A model generated the notes under the pieces. The model saw only the letters and a program-made list of their open reading frames with translations, was not told where the DNA came from and ran no database searches. From the NCBI GenBank assembly GCA_002417905.1, contig DIDB01000112.1:1-13187 (forward strand): a DNA stretch of 13,187 bases, read 5' to 3'. Below are positions 1 to 7,323 of the stretch, one piece after another (position 1 is the stretch's first letter; each line of letters opens with the position of its first letter). The position numbers and the translations under genes are program-made. The stretch is from Pseudomonadaceae bacterium UBA5811. GTDB taxonomy: Bacteria; Pseudomonadota; Gammaproteobacteria; Pseudomonadales; Pseudomonadaceae.

Positions 1-595
1 CCGTCAGCCGGGTTCCCGGCTGCACATTTTCCGCCAGATAACGGTTTTCCTGCTCAAGAAACTGGCGAAAGCTGTCCAGTCCGGACATGGGGGCACTGAC
101 AATGCTTGCGCGCAGCTGTCCGAAAAAATAGCCCTGCAGCTGCAGGCAGAGTTTGAATCCCCGCCACAGGGTGCGGATTCTCCGGCCATTTTTGAAGGCA
201 TCCTGAAAGTTGCCCATCAGCCGGGTGATGCGATCCAGCCGACCGGGATACTGATGCTGCTCCGTACAGGTGGCGCAGATAAAACGCATGTGCTTGAAGC
301 GGGCCCGGATCAGCTTGAAGCGGGCCGCCTGCCCGGCCGTAGCCGTGCCATGCCAGGTGATCTCCGCCACCAGCCCGCGGGTTGCGTCCGTGCTGACGCC
401 ACTTTCCAGCAGTTGCCAGGCCAGCCGGTAACAGCCTTCCAGCTCCCCGGCAGAAAACGCCGGCCACGGATTTTCCGGGCAGCGGGCAGCCAGATCAATA
501 TCATCATCCACCAGGATGTTCTGCATCAGCGCGGCCAGCCGGGGATCTGCTGCCTGCAGGCGTTTGGGGGAGGCCGATGGGGAAAGATGGGACAT
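1..595 (-). CDS. Unrecognised protein, partial (3' end beyond left edge)
   Basis: An open minus-strand frame runs without a stop from an ATG at 593-595 to the window edge, giving 198 residues of an incomplete protein. I do not recognise the family. The visible part is soluble-looking, with no signal peptide or clear membrane helix. It carries a short C-A-T-C cysteine pair at residues 107-110 followed by a histidine at 114, a basic stretch around 135-146 (KNGRRIRTLWRG), and an aromatic patch near 156-158. Codon use matches the neighbours, with much CTG, GCC and CGG, which supports real coding. The ribosome binding site is weak: GAGTGAG lies about 11 bases before the ATG, and two TTG codons sit directly before it as alternatives. 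It lies 96 bases downstream of the LysR gene on the same strand. That gap has an AT-rich patch around 655-690, so it may have its own promoter. Function unknown. Confidence 0.65.
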   Translation of the reverse strand, partial: MSHLSPSASPKRLQAADPRLAALMQNILVDDDIDLAARCPENPWPAFSAGELEGCYRLAWQLLESGVSTDATRGLVAEITWHGTATAGQAARFKLIRARFKHMRFICATCTEQHQYPGRLDRITRLMGNFQDAFKNGRRIRTLWRGFKLCLQLQGYFFGQLRASIVSAPMSGLDSFRQFLEQENRYLAENVQPGTRLT

Positions 596-691
596 CAACA
601 AGATTTGCTCACTCGTGCCGGGGAACCATTTGGGCGAAGGATAGCTCCAAAAGTGTTTAAATAATGTTGGTGATCCTGCATTAATCCTGCC

Positions 692-1591
692 TTAAAACGG
701 GGTTTGCCCTGCTGCCAGCTGCCCGGCCAGAAATTCAATCAGTACCCGCACCCGGTAAGGCATATAGCGATTACCGGGCAGAACAGCGTAAATACCCAGC
801 TCCGGCGGTGCATAGGCGTCCAGAATGCACTGCAGCTGCCCGCTCTCCAGCCAGCGCGCCACAAGGAAATCTGGCTGGACGGTAATGCCCAGCCCCTGCA
901 GGGCTGCCATGGCCAGTGCCTCGCCATTATTGGCCTGCAAGCGGAATGGCAGCTCAAAGGCCCTAGGCTGGCCATCAACCAGAAATATCCAGGGGCGGTT
1001 GTTGATCCTTGGGGAATAGCCCAGACACTCATGCCCGGCCAGTCCGTCCGGGTGCTGCGGGCAGCCCCGCTCTGCCAGATAGCCGGGTGAAGCCACCGTC
1101 AGCAGCCGGCAGTTGCCCAGCCGGCGGACAATGGCTCCGGGCTCCGGCCGGGCGGTAATGCGGACCGACAGGTCAATGCCCTCGCCGATCAGATCCTGCT
1201 GCTGGTCAGTAAAGTCCATGGCCAGCCGGATCTGCGGATACTCCCGGGCAAAGCGGGCCAGCAGCGGAGCCAGCCGGGCCAGGCCAAAACTCAGGGGCAG
1301 ACTGAGCCGCAGCGGGCCACTGGGCATCCGCTGCCCGGCCATGACACCGGATTCGGCCTCATCAACCAGCTCCAGAATCATCCGGCATTTTTCCAGATAA
1401 GCCTGCCCCACAGAAGTCAGCGACAGCCGCCGGGTACTGCGCTCCATCAGCCGCCCGCCCAGATGCTGTTCCAGCGCGGCAACCTGCCGGGTGACTACCG
1501 ACCGGGCAACACCCAGCTGGGTGGCTGCAGCGGAAAAACTGCCCAGTTCAGCCACCCGGACAAACAGGGCCATGGCCTCAAAACGGTTCAT
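692..1591 (-). CDS. LysR-family transcriptional regulator
   Basis: A 299-residue LysR-type regulator, the usual family length. Residues 1-60 form the winged helix-turn-helix (MNRFEAMALFVRVAELGSFS, then AAATQLGVARSVVTRQVAALE), followed by the linker helix and a substrate-binding domain of periplasmic-binding-protein fold from about residue 90. The SGPLRLSLPLSFG segment and the GLGITVQPDFLV segment are typical of the subgroup near CrgA and DsdC-like regulators. I chose the ATG at 1589-1591 because AGAAAGA precedes it at good spacing and because the family normally begins MNRFEAM. A TTG at 1609 would add six residues. The gene is divergent from yceI, pirin and azoR across 110 bases, the standard LysR arrangement, so it probably controls that operon and itself. 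The effector cannot be told from the sequence; quinones or electrophiles are guesses from the neighbours. Confidence 0.93.
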   Translation of the reverse strand: MNRFEAMALFVRVAELGSFSAAATQLGVARSVVTRQVAALEQHLGGRLMERSTRRLSLTSVGQAYLEKCRMILELVDEAESGVMAGQRMPSGPLRLSLPLSFGLARLAPLLARFAREYPQIRLAMDFTDQQQDLIGEGIDLSVRITARPEPGAIVRRLGNCRLLTVASPGYLAERGCPQHPDGLAGHECLGYSPRINNRPWIFLVDGQPRAFELPFRLQANNGEALAMAALQGLGITVQPDFLVARWLESGQLQCILDAYAPPELGIYAVLPGNRYMPYRVRVLIEFLAGQLAAGQTPF

Positions 1592-1624
1592 TGTTGATCT
1601 TTCTGGCAACAGCGTGTTCGTGAC

Positions 1625-1640
1625 TGCCAGCTATCTGACA
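1625..1640. promoter_or_regulatory. Imperfect inverted repeat between LysR gene and yceI
   Basis: TGCCAG-CTAT-CTGACA is a dyad with five of six arm positions matching, in the 110-base divergent gap. It sits 62 bases before the yceI start, where a LysR dimer could bind. A TACAGT at 1655-1660 could be a -10 box for yceI, but the spacing to CTGACA is only 14 bases, so the promoter is uncertain. It does not fit the strict T-N11-A LysR box. Confidence 0.3.
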
Positions 1641-1701
1641 CCAATGGCCCTGCGTACAGTGAAGCCCTGTCCCACCACCCGTTTCTGCACAGGAATCTGT
1701 C

Positions 1702-2277
1702 ATGCCTATCCTGAAAAAAATTTTCGCCACCGGCCTGCTAGCCGGCCTTTCCAGCATGGCGCTGGCCGCACCGGAAACCTATACCGTGGACAGTGCCCAT
1801 ACCTTTGAGCGCTTTTCCTATAACCACCTTGGCTTTTCCACCCAGCTGAGCCGCTTTGACCGGACCACCGGCAGCATTGTGCTGGACCGGGCCGCCCGGA
1901 CCGCCAGTGTAGATATCCAGATCGACACCACCTCCGTGGACACCGGCAACGCCCTGTTCAATGAGCACATCCAGGGCGCCGATTTTCTGGATACGGCCCA
2001 TTATCCACAGGCAACCTTCAAATCCACCAGGGTTCACTTCAAAAATGGCCAGCCCACCCGCATTGATGGCCAGCTGACGCTCAAGGGTATCACCCGGCCT
2101 GTCACCCTGACCCTGACCCACTTTCATGAGGCCCGGCACCCCATGCAAGACAAACCGGCCATCGGTGCCGATGCCACTGCAATCATCCGGCGCAGTGACT
2201 TTGGTGCCGGCAAATATGCCCCCGCTGTCAGTGATGAAGTCAGCCTGAGCATTGCCCTGGAAGCCGTCAAAAACTGA
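1702..2277 (+). CDS. yceI: YceI-family periplasmic lipid/isoprenoid-binding protein
   Basis: A 191-residue protein, the same length as E. coli YceI. Residues 1-22 are a Sec signal peptide: lysines at 5-6, a hydrophobic core, and cleavage after ALA before APETY. The mature part starts with YTVDSAHTFERFSYNHLGFS and continues with the family pattern (DIQIDTTSVDTGNALFNEHI near 70-90, FKSTRV, then GQLTLKGITRPVTLTL near 123-138, and FGAGKYAP near 167-175). YceI proteins are periplasmic lipocalin-like beta barrels that bind long isoprenoid chains such as quinones. A good ribosome binding site (AGGAA) precedes the ATG by eight bases. It is the first gene of a plus-strand run with pirin (26-base gap) and azoR (13-base gap), divergent from the LysR gene. 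This points to a quinone or redox-stress role. The family is certain; the ligand is not. Confidence 0.93.
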   Translation: MPILKKIFATGLLAGLSSMALAAPETYTVDSAHTFERFSYNHLGFSTQLSRFDRTTGSIVLDRAARTASVDIQIDTTSVDTGNALFNEHIQGADFLDTAHYPQATFKSTRVHFKNGQPTRIDGQLTLKGITRPVTLTLTHFHEARHPMQDKPAIGADATAIIRRSDFGAGKYAPAVSDEVSLSIALEAVKN

Positions 2278-2303
2278 TCCGGCACAGATATGGAGAACCG
2301 GAC

Positions 2304-3023
2304 ATGCTGCAGATCATTTCTGGCTACCGCCGAGGCCAGTCCTGCCTGGACTGGCTGGATGCCCGGCACAGCTTCTCCTTTGGCCACTACCACGACCCGG
2401 CCCGGATGGGTTTTTCGGACCTGCGGGTGCTCAACGAGGACTGTATCCAGCCGGGACAGGGCTTTGCCCGCCATCCGCACCAGGACATGGAAATCCTGAC
2501 CTGGGTTCTGGAGGGCCAGCTGGAACACCGCGACTCACTGGGCAACCGCTGCCGGATCCAGCCCGGCGAGCCCCAGCTGATGAGCGCCGGGCGGGGCATC
2601 CAGCACAGCGAATACAATGCGTCGCCGGAACAGCCCCTGCACCTGTTGCAGATCTGGATCCGGCCCGCCCGCCAGGGGCTGGCACCCGGCTACCAGCAGC
2701 AGGCCTTTCCACCAGAGGGCCGCCGGGGCCGGCTGCAACTGCTGGCCTCTCCCGATGACACGGACGGCACCCTGTTTATCCACCAGGATGTCCGCATCCA
2801 TGCCGGCGCCTTCCACGGCAGCGAACAGCAGCAGCTGAGCCTGGCCGAAGCCCGCTATACCTATATCCAGGTCACGCGTAGTGCCCTGACCATCAATGGC
2901 CAGCGGCTGGCCGCAGGAGATGCGGCCAGCCTGCACAATGGCCGGGAGCTGACCCTCGGTCAGGGCGAGCAGGCGGAAATCCTGCTGTTTGACCTGCGCC
3001 CGGCCGACCCCATGGTTTACTGA
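2304..3023 (+). CDS. yhhW: Pirin family protein, YhhW type
   Basis: A 239-residue bicupin protein of the bacterial pirin family, close in length to E. coli YhhW. The N-terminal cupin holds the metal site: H57 and H59 in FARHPHQDMEI, and H101 and E103 in GIQHSEYN. These are the residues expected to bind Fe or another divalent metal. The conserved opening (DARHSFSFGHYHDPARMGFS, residues 19-38) and MSAGRGIQHSE also match. The C-terminal cupin is degenerate, as usual. YhhW of E. coli has quercetin 2,3-dioxygenase activity in vitro; the physiological substrate is unknown. GGAG stands nine bases before the ATG. It lies between yceI and azoR with short gaps, so the three are probably cotranscribed. 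Pirin and AzoR genes often occur side by side in Proteobacteria, which fits a role in handling quinones or aromatic compounds. Confidence 0.93.
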   Translation: MLQIISGYRRGQSCLDWLDARHSFSFGHYHDPARMGFSDLRVLNEDCIQPGQGFARHPHQDMEILTWVLEGQLEHRDSLGNRCRIQPGEPQLMSAGRGIQHSEYNASPEQPLHLLQIWIRPARQGLAPGYQQQAFPPEGRRGRLQLLASPDDTDGTLFIHQDVRIHAGAFHGSEQQQLSLAEARYTYIQVTRSALTINGQRLAAGDAASLHNGRELTLGQGEQAEILLFDLRPADPMVY

Positions 3024-3036
3024 TCCGGAGAACCCT

Positions 3037-3696
3037 ATGCATATCCTGCAGATCAACAGCAGCATCCGTACCCACAACAGCCTGTCCAGCCAGCTGGCCG
3101 ATGCCATCAGCGGGCAGCTGCAGCAGTGTCATCCCGGGGCCAGCCTTGAAATCCTTGATCTGGCCCGCCAGCCGCATCCGGCGCTTGACCAGGCGGCCCT
3201 GACCGCCCTGATGACCCCGGAGGCGCAGCGCAGCCCGGAGCAGGCGGCCCGGGTGGCACTGGATGATGCCCAGATTGCCCGGCTGCAGCAGGCTGATGCC
3301 CTGGTGCTGGGCGTGCCCATGTACAACTTTGGCATTCCGGCCGGACTAAAAAACTGGATTGATGCAGTCTGCCGTGCCCGGGTGACGTTCCGCTATACCG
3401 AACAGGGCCCGGAAGGCCTGCTGAAAGGCAAGCGGGTCTACGTGGCGCTGACCCGGGGCGGTGTTCACCGGGATACCCCGCAGGACACGCAGGTTCCCTA
3501 CCTGAAAACGCTGCTGGGCTTTCTGGGCATGACCGATGTCCACTTCATCTATGCCGAAGGTCTGGCCCTCGGCGAAGAGGCCGTGGGCCAGGCCTTTGCC
3601 GCTGCCCGGGAGCAGATTGCCCTGCAGGTAAAACAGGACCCTCAGACCAGCCCGGGCCCGGCAGCGGGCAGCTCAACCCCGGCGCAATGCCCCTGA
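3037..3696 (+). CDS. azoR: FMN-dependent NADH:quinone/azo reductase (AzoR family)
   Basis: A 219-residue flavodoxin-like oxidoreductase that uses FMN and NAD(P)H to reduce quinones and azo compounds by two electrons, as a cytoplasmic detoxification enzyme. Seen: the beta1-phosphate loop (LQINSSIRTHNSLSSQL, residues 4-20), the FMN motif PMYNFGIPAGLKNWID (94-109), TRGG at 139-142, and FLGMTDVHFIYAEGLA (162-177). The ATG at 3037 follows GGAG with six bases between and starts right before the first beta strand; earlier in-frame codons lie inside the pirin gene. The core ends near residue 200. The last 20 or so residues (DPQTSPGPAAGSSTPAQCP) are a low-complexity tail beyond normal AzoR length, and their codons overlap the 3' end of the opposite-strand glycosyltransferase gene by 55 bases. 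It is the last gene of the LysR-linked operon. Confidence 0.93.
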   Translation: MHILQINSSIRTHNSLSSQLADAISGQLQQCHPGASLEILDLARQPHPALDQAALTALMTPEAQRSPEQAARVALDDAQIARLQQADALVLGVPMYNFGIPAGLKNWIDAVCRARVTFRYTEQGPEGLLKGKRVYVALTRGGVHRDTPQDTQVPYLKTLLGFLGMTDVHFIYAEGLALGEEAVGQAFAAAREQIALQVKQDPQTSPGPAAGSSTPAQCP

Positions 3697-4925
3697 TGCA
3701 GCAGCTGCTCCAGCAGGGCCAGGGTCTGTGCCAGCCCCTCCGTACCATGGGCCAGATGATGGCGGACAAAGTCTGCTGAGCGGGCAACCTGCCAGGCATG
3801 GGCCTGCGGCTGCTCCAGTTCGCCGAGACGCTGCTGCAGGGTCCGGACATCCCGGATGGCCTCACCAAAAAAGCGGGCCTGCTCCAGCAGGTCGGCTTCA
3901 CCGCTGGCATTGACATACAGCACCGGCCGCCCGGCCAGCGCAGCCTCCAGCACGGCATTGGACATGATGCTGATCACCAGGGTGGCCCGCTCCAGTGCCC
4001 AGGCCAGATCAGAGTCCGCAGGCAGGATCTGCAGGTTATCCTGCGCGAGGGCCGCCTGGCGCCAGAACCCGCCCCGGCTGCGCGGATGCAGCTTGACCAT
4101 CATCCGGCAGTCTGGCTGCTGCACGGCCCAGTCCAGCAGCAACCGGTAGGTGTACTGGTAGCCGGCCTCCTTCTCCTTGTCCGGCCCCAGCCCCAGAACC
4201 AGGACCGAGCACCGGGACAGCCGGGCGGGCGGCAGTACATAGCGGTGGTCAACCAGATAGGAGCCGCTCAGCACGGCCCGCGAGCTGCCCAGCCGTAGCG
4301 GGCGCTGCTGCAGGGCCTGCAGCGAACTCTGGCCAAACAGGAAGTAGTAGTCGTAGTCATTCATCCCCAGCCGGCGGGCATCTTCCAGGGTGGATGAGTG
4401 GGCCAGCTGGACCAGCAGCCCCTGATGCACCTGCAGGGCCAGCCGCAAAAACGGGCTGTAGTAACTGCCATTGCGGTCATTGAGCAGAATGGCTGGCCGG
4501 TAGCGGTTCACCAGCCACCAGGCATGCGCAGCCTGCAGGAAATAGCGGAGCGGAACCGGCTGCGGCGGTCTGAGCAGCTGCCGGCAAGCCAGAAGATCCG
4601 CCGGGGGCAGCAGCACCGTATCCACCACCTGATGCCCCCGCTGGCGCAGCTGGTCAACCAGAGCCCGCTTGCGCTGCAACCTCTGGACTTTTGGCGAGGC
4701 CTGCAGCAGCAGGAAATCGCAGCACCCGGCTTCCAGCGTACGGGCCAGCCGGCAATGGGCCCATCCCCCCAGAACCAGGCTGATCAGGGCATCCCGGGCA
4801 AAGCGCAGGGCACTGCCCGCCCGGCCATGGCGACTGCGCAGCACCTGCCAGTGATAGCGGTCCAGCAGACGGGCCCGGCGGGCCCAGGGATTCTCCGGCT
4901 TTCCGGACAGAGAAAATATGCTCAA
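3642..4925 (-). CDS. GT-B-like glycosyltransferase, capsule/polysaccharide type
   Basis: A 427-residue protein whose second half resembles GT-B glycosyltransferases of the capsule polysaccharide/CDP-glycerol-transferase kind. Seen: a possible acceptor-side motif VQLAHSSTLEDARRLG (172-187), then DYYFLFGQSSLQAL (192-205), a Rossmann start SVLVLGLGPDKEKEAGY (240-256), MVKLHPRSR (276-284), and ISIMSNAVLEAALAGRPVLY (318-337) as the usual nucleotide-sugar binding end. There is no signal peptide; a hydrophobic segment lies near residues 45-55. The start is TTG at 4923-4925, supported by GGAG seven bases upstream and by lack of any nearby in-frame ATG. It stands alone, divergent from the kinase gene (143-base gap) and convergent with azoR. 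Donor and acceptor are unknown; lipopolysaccharide or capsule decoration is an inference. Not enough similarity is visible to name a KpsC/KpsS-type role. Confidence 0.7.
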   Translation of the reverse strand: MSIFSLSGKPENPWARRARLLDRYHWQVLRSRHGRAGSALRFARDALISLVLGGWAHCRLARTLEAGCCDFLLLQASPKVQRLQRKRALVDQLRQRGHQVVDTVLLPPADLLACRQLLRPPQPVPLRYFLQAAHAWWLVNRYRPAILLNDRNGSYYSPFLRLALQVHQGLLVQLAHSSTLEDARRLGMNDYDYYFLFGQSSLQALQQRPLRLGSSRAVLSGSYLVDHRYVLPPARLSRCSVLVLGLGPDKEKEAGYQYTYRLLLDWAVQQPDCRMMVKLHPRSRGGFWRQAALAQDNLQILPADSDLAWALERATLVISIMSNAVLEAALAGRPVLYVNASGEADLLEQARFFGEAIRDVRTLQQRLGELEQPQAHAWQVARSADFVRHHLAHGTEGLAQTLALLEQLLHQGHCAGVELPAAGPGLV

Positions 4926-4984
4926 TGACCTGCTCCAGCCCCGGTCGCACCGGACCGCCCGCGATTGCGAAGACCTTCCGGCAA

Positions 4985-4990
4985 TATACT
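4985..4990 (+). promoter_or_regulatory. Possible -10 box for the kinase-regulator operon
   Basis: TATACT lies 79 bases before the kdpD-like ATG, in an AT-rich spot of a GC-rich gap. A partial -35 (TTGCGA at 4965-4970) is only 14 bases away, shorter than normal, so an activator may be needed. On the other strand 4983-4988 reads TATATT and could serve the divergent glycosyltransferase gene. Confidence 0.35.
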
Positions 4991-4993
4991 GTG

Positions 4994-5008
4994 AACTGTG
5001 GCACAGTT
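4994..5008. promoter_or_regulatory. Perfect palindrome, candidate operator
   Basis: AACTGTG-G-CACAGTT is a perfect inverted repeat with seven-base arms and a one-base centre. Two further matching pairs occur at 4992/5010 and 4991/5011 after one mismatch. It sits just downstream of a possible -10 box (4985-4990) and 60 bases before the kinase start, in the only gap between the divergent glycosyltransferase and kinase genes. The position suits a repressor or dimeric regulator. Which protein binds it is unknown; KdpE-like self-regulation is one option. Confidence 0.55.
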
Positions 5009-5068
5009 TACCGAAATCACTCTCCAGCCGGGAAAACAGAACACGCCCGGCTGACCGGAATCCTGAGC

Positions 5069-6577
5069 ATGCGCCAGACCTGTTTTCCTCCCCGGCCCGT
5101 CCACCTGCTGGCCCTGGTAATCTGGCTGGTAGCCGGAGTTGCCATGCAGTGGCTGGACCATCATCAGTATCTGGACCTGGCCAGCCTGGCCGTCCTGCTG
5201 GTACTGGCCGCTACCCTCAGCTCACTGGTGCTGTCACCTGTGGCCTCTCTGGTTAGCAGCACACTGGGAGTGATCGCCTTTAACTGGTGCTTTATTTCAC
5301 CGCGCGGCACCCTCCAGGTAGACCTGCGCGAACAGCTGCTGCTCCTGCTGATCCTGCTGACGGTCAGCTGGACCGTGGCCCTGCTGATGGGCCGCCAGCG
5401 GGCCATGACCCTGGAGGCATGCCGCCAGACCCGGCAGGCCGAGCAGCTGCGCCAGCTGGGTGACAGCCTGCGCGATGCGGCCAGCCCCGAAGATACCCTG
5501 CCCCTGCTGGGCCAGATGCTGGCACAGCTGGCCAGACAACCGGTCAGCCTGCTGGCCGGTGAGCAGCTGCATCTGGCCCCCGTCTCAGCTGATCAACTGG
5601 ACGGCCTGCGGTTGAGCTGCCAGATATCAAAGGCCCTTGGGCCAGGTACGGGCCGTCACGAAGAACAGCAGGCCTGGTATCTGCCCCTGCGCGGCCGGAC
5701 CGCCAGTTTCGGAGCCGCCCTGCTGCCATTGGAGCAAACGGCTCCAGACCAGGCCCTGCGTCTGCAGGCGCAGGGCCTCTGCGACCAGATGGGGCTGGCC
5801 CTTGAGCGCAGCCAGACCCGGCAGCAGGCCATGGCCGACCGGAACCAGGCCCGGCAGCAGGCCCTGCGCAACACCTTGCTGGCAGCCATTGCCCATGATT
5901 ACCGGACCCCTCTGGCCTGTATTCTCGGTGCGGCAACAGCCCTGCTGGAGCAACGTGACCGCCTGCAGCCAGAACAGTGCCAGCGACTGGCCCTGACCAT
6001 CCGTGATGAAGCCCTGGCCCTGAGCCGGCTGACCGAAAATACCCTGCAACTGGCCCGGCTGGATGCCCCCGGACCAGATATCACAACAGACTGGGAAGCC
6101 CTGGATGAAATCATCAGTACCGTGGTACAGCGGTTACGCCGCCGCTGTCCGGTGCGGCAGATCCGGACCCGGCTGTCCACCGGCCTGCCACTGGTGCGCT
6201 GTAATGCCATCCTGCTGGCCCAGCTGCTGGATAATCTGCTGGACAATGCCCTGAAATACAGCCCGGACCAGCAGCCGGTCGAGGTAGAAACTGCCTTTGA
6301 CCAGGACCGGATCTGGCTGAGGGTTATGGACCGTGGGCCCGGGATTGCCCCGGGCTGGCAGGAACGGATTTTCGGAACCTTCGAGCGGGGACCACAGTCC
6401 GGCGACCGCCGTGGCACAGGGATCGGCCTGGCACTCTGCCGGACCATTGCCCGGGTCAGCGGAGGCCAGCTGGGCTACCGGCCCCGGGAAGGCGGCGGCG
6501 CCTGTTTTGAGTACAGCCTGCCGGTGCTGCCGGTGCCAGCAACAGACACGGATCATACGAACGGGGAGCAGCCATGA
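5069..6577 (+). CDS. kdpD: KdpD-like sensor histidine kinase without the N-terminal sensor domain
   Basis: A 502-residue membrane histidine kinase matching the C-terminal half of KdpD. Residues about 11-107 hold four membrane helices (DUF4118 type) with the conserved link AFNWCFISPRGTLQV near 71-85. A GAF-like region follows (about 130-250). The kinase core has the phospho-acceptor H276 in AHDYRTPL, the N box NLLDNALKYSP (N393), the G1 box DRGPGIAPG, and the G2 box GTGIGLALC. E. coli KdpD is 894 residues; the roughly 390-residue cytoplasmic KdpD/USP sensor region with its nucleotide-binding motifs is absent here. Nothing upstream encodes it, since the opposite-strand gene begins 143 bases away. 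The ATG at 5069 was chosen because GGAA precedes it by eight bases and it starts just before helix 1; the frame is open back to 4925 but crosses the promoter area. It overlaps the regulator gene by four bases (ATGA). Confidence 0.9.
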   Translation: MRQTCFPPRPVHLLALVIWLVAGVAMQWLDHHQYLDLASLAVLLVLAATLSSLVLSPVASLVSSTLGVIAFNWCFISPRGTLQVDLREQLLLLLILLTVSWTVALLMGRQRAMTLEACRQTRQAEQLRQLGDSLRDAASPEDTLPLLGQMLAQLARQPVSLLAGEQLHLAPVSADQLDGLRLSCQISKALGPGTGRHEEQQAWYLPLRGRTASFGAALLPLEQTAPDQALRLQAQGLCDQMGLALERSQTRQQAMADRNQARQQALRNTLLAAIAHDYRTPLACILGAATALLEQRDRLQPEQCQRLALTIRDEALALSRLTENTLQLARLDAPGPDITTDWEALDEIISTVVQRLRRRCPVRQIRTRLSTGLPLVRCNAILLAQLLDNLLDNALKYSPDQQPVEVETAFDQDRIWLRVMDRGPGIAPGWQERIFGTFERGPQSGDRRGTGIGLALCRTIARVSGGQLGYRPREGGGACFEYSLPVLPVPATDTDHTNGEQP

Positions 6578-7278
6578 GTCTCAGGATCTGGCTGGTGGAG
6601 GATGATCCGGAGCTGCGCCGTACCCTGCGCGAGGTAATCGAAGTAGAAGGTTATCAGGTCATTACCTCGGCCAGCCTGGCCGATGCCCGGGCGGTACTGA
6701 CCCATTCCGGCGGGCAGATCGATCTGGTCCTGCTGGATCTTGGCCTGCCGGACGGCGAGGGCCAGACCCTGCTGGAATGGCTGCGCCGGGAGCAGTCAAA
6801 GCCCGTCATCGTCCTGTCAGCCCGGGACGGAGAACAGCAGAAAATCTGCCTGCTGGACGCCGGGGCAGACGATTATCTGGTTAAACCATTCAGCACCGGA
6901 GAGTTGCTGGCCCGGATACGGGTAGCCTTGCGGCACCGGGGCCAGCACCTGCAGGCAGCGATCACGGGCTACCGCCAGGCCGGACTGGAGCTGGATCTGG
7001 CCGCCCACCGGATCAGCCTGAACGGCCAGCCGGTCCATCTGACTCCGACCGAATTCCGGCTGCTGGCCCGGCTGGCCCGCAGCGCCGGCCGGGTTGTAAC
7101 CCACCGCCAGTTGCTGGCCGATGTCTGGGGGCCCAGCTTTGTCGAGCATACCCACTACCTGCGCCTGTACATGGGCCAGCTGCGGACCAAGCTGGAAACT
7201 GATCCGGCCGATCCCCGGCGACTGATGACCGAGCTGGGCGTAGGCTACCGGCTGGCCGAACCGGACAGCACATTCTGA
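6574..7278 (+). CDS. kdpE: KdpE-like response regulator (OmpR family)
   Basis: A 234-residue OmpR-class response regulator. The receiver domain (1-120) shows the acidic pair E9-D10-D11, the phosphorylated D55 in LVLLDLGLPDG, S82 in VIVLSAR, and K104 in DYLVKPF. The C-terminal winged helix (about 130-230) has LTPTEFRLLARLARSAGRVV and ends in the typical ELGVGYRLAE. Length and motifs match KdpE. The start overlaps the kinase stop as ATGA and has GGGGAG five bases before it, so the two are translationally coupled. It should receive phosphate from the preceding kinase. The next gene, 68 bases away on the same strand, is kup, a likely target or operon partner; no kdpFABC promoter is in view. A name such as KdpE rests on the pairing and overall pattern; another OmpR-class regulator name is possible. 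Confidence 0.92.
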   Translation: MSLRIWLVEDDPELRRTLREVIEVEGYQVITSASLADARAVLTHSGGQIDLVLLDLGLPDGEGQTLLEWLRREQSKPVIVLSARDGEQQKICLLDAGADDYLVKPFSTGELLARIRVALRHRGQHLQAAITGYRQAGLELDLAAHRISLNGQPVHLTPTEFRLLARLARSAGRVVTHRQLLADVWGPSFVEHTHYLRLYMGQLRTKLETDPADPRRLMTELGVGYRLAEPDSTF

Positions 7279-7303
7279 TCCTTATGCCATCCTGATACCC
7301 GGG

Positions 7304-7323
7304 GCCACACACTGGCTTTTTTT
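7304..7323 (+). terminator. Weak hairpin plus T7 between kdpE and kup
   Basis: GCCA-CACAC-TGGC is followed at once by seven T (7317-7323), the layout of an intrinsic terminator, 26 bases after the kdpE stop. The stem is only four base pairs plus a possible G-U pair, so it is weak. It may partly stop transcription and lower kup read-through, or have no role. Confidence 0.35.

Noticed and set aside
254..664. Plus-strand open frame of 136 codons
   Set aside because: Opposite to the left-edge minus-strand frame, which has better codon use; the product has no domain pattern.
1592..1701. Classic T-N11-A LysR box
   Set aside because: A dyad exists at 1625-1640, but its even-length symmetry does not fit T-N11-A, so it is listed only as a generic inverted repeat.
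2252..2758. Plus-strand open frame of 168 codons overlapping the pirin gene
   Set aside because: Pro/Gly/Ala-rich frame shadow of the pirin gene, whose metal-binding motifs are intact in its own frame.
4925..5068. N-terminal extension of the kinase to an ATG at 4925
   Set aside because: The added 48 residues cross the palindrome and promoter zone and resemble no KdpD sequence; the ATG at 5069 has a ribosome binding site.
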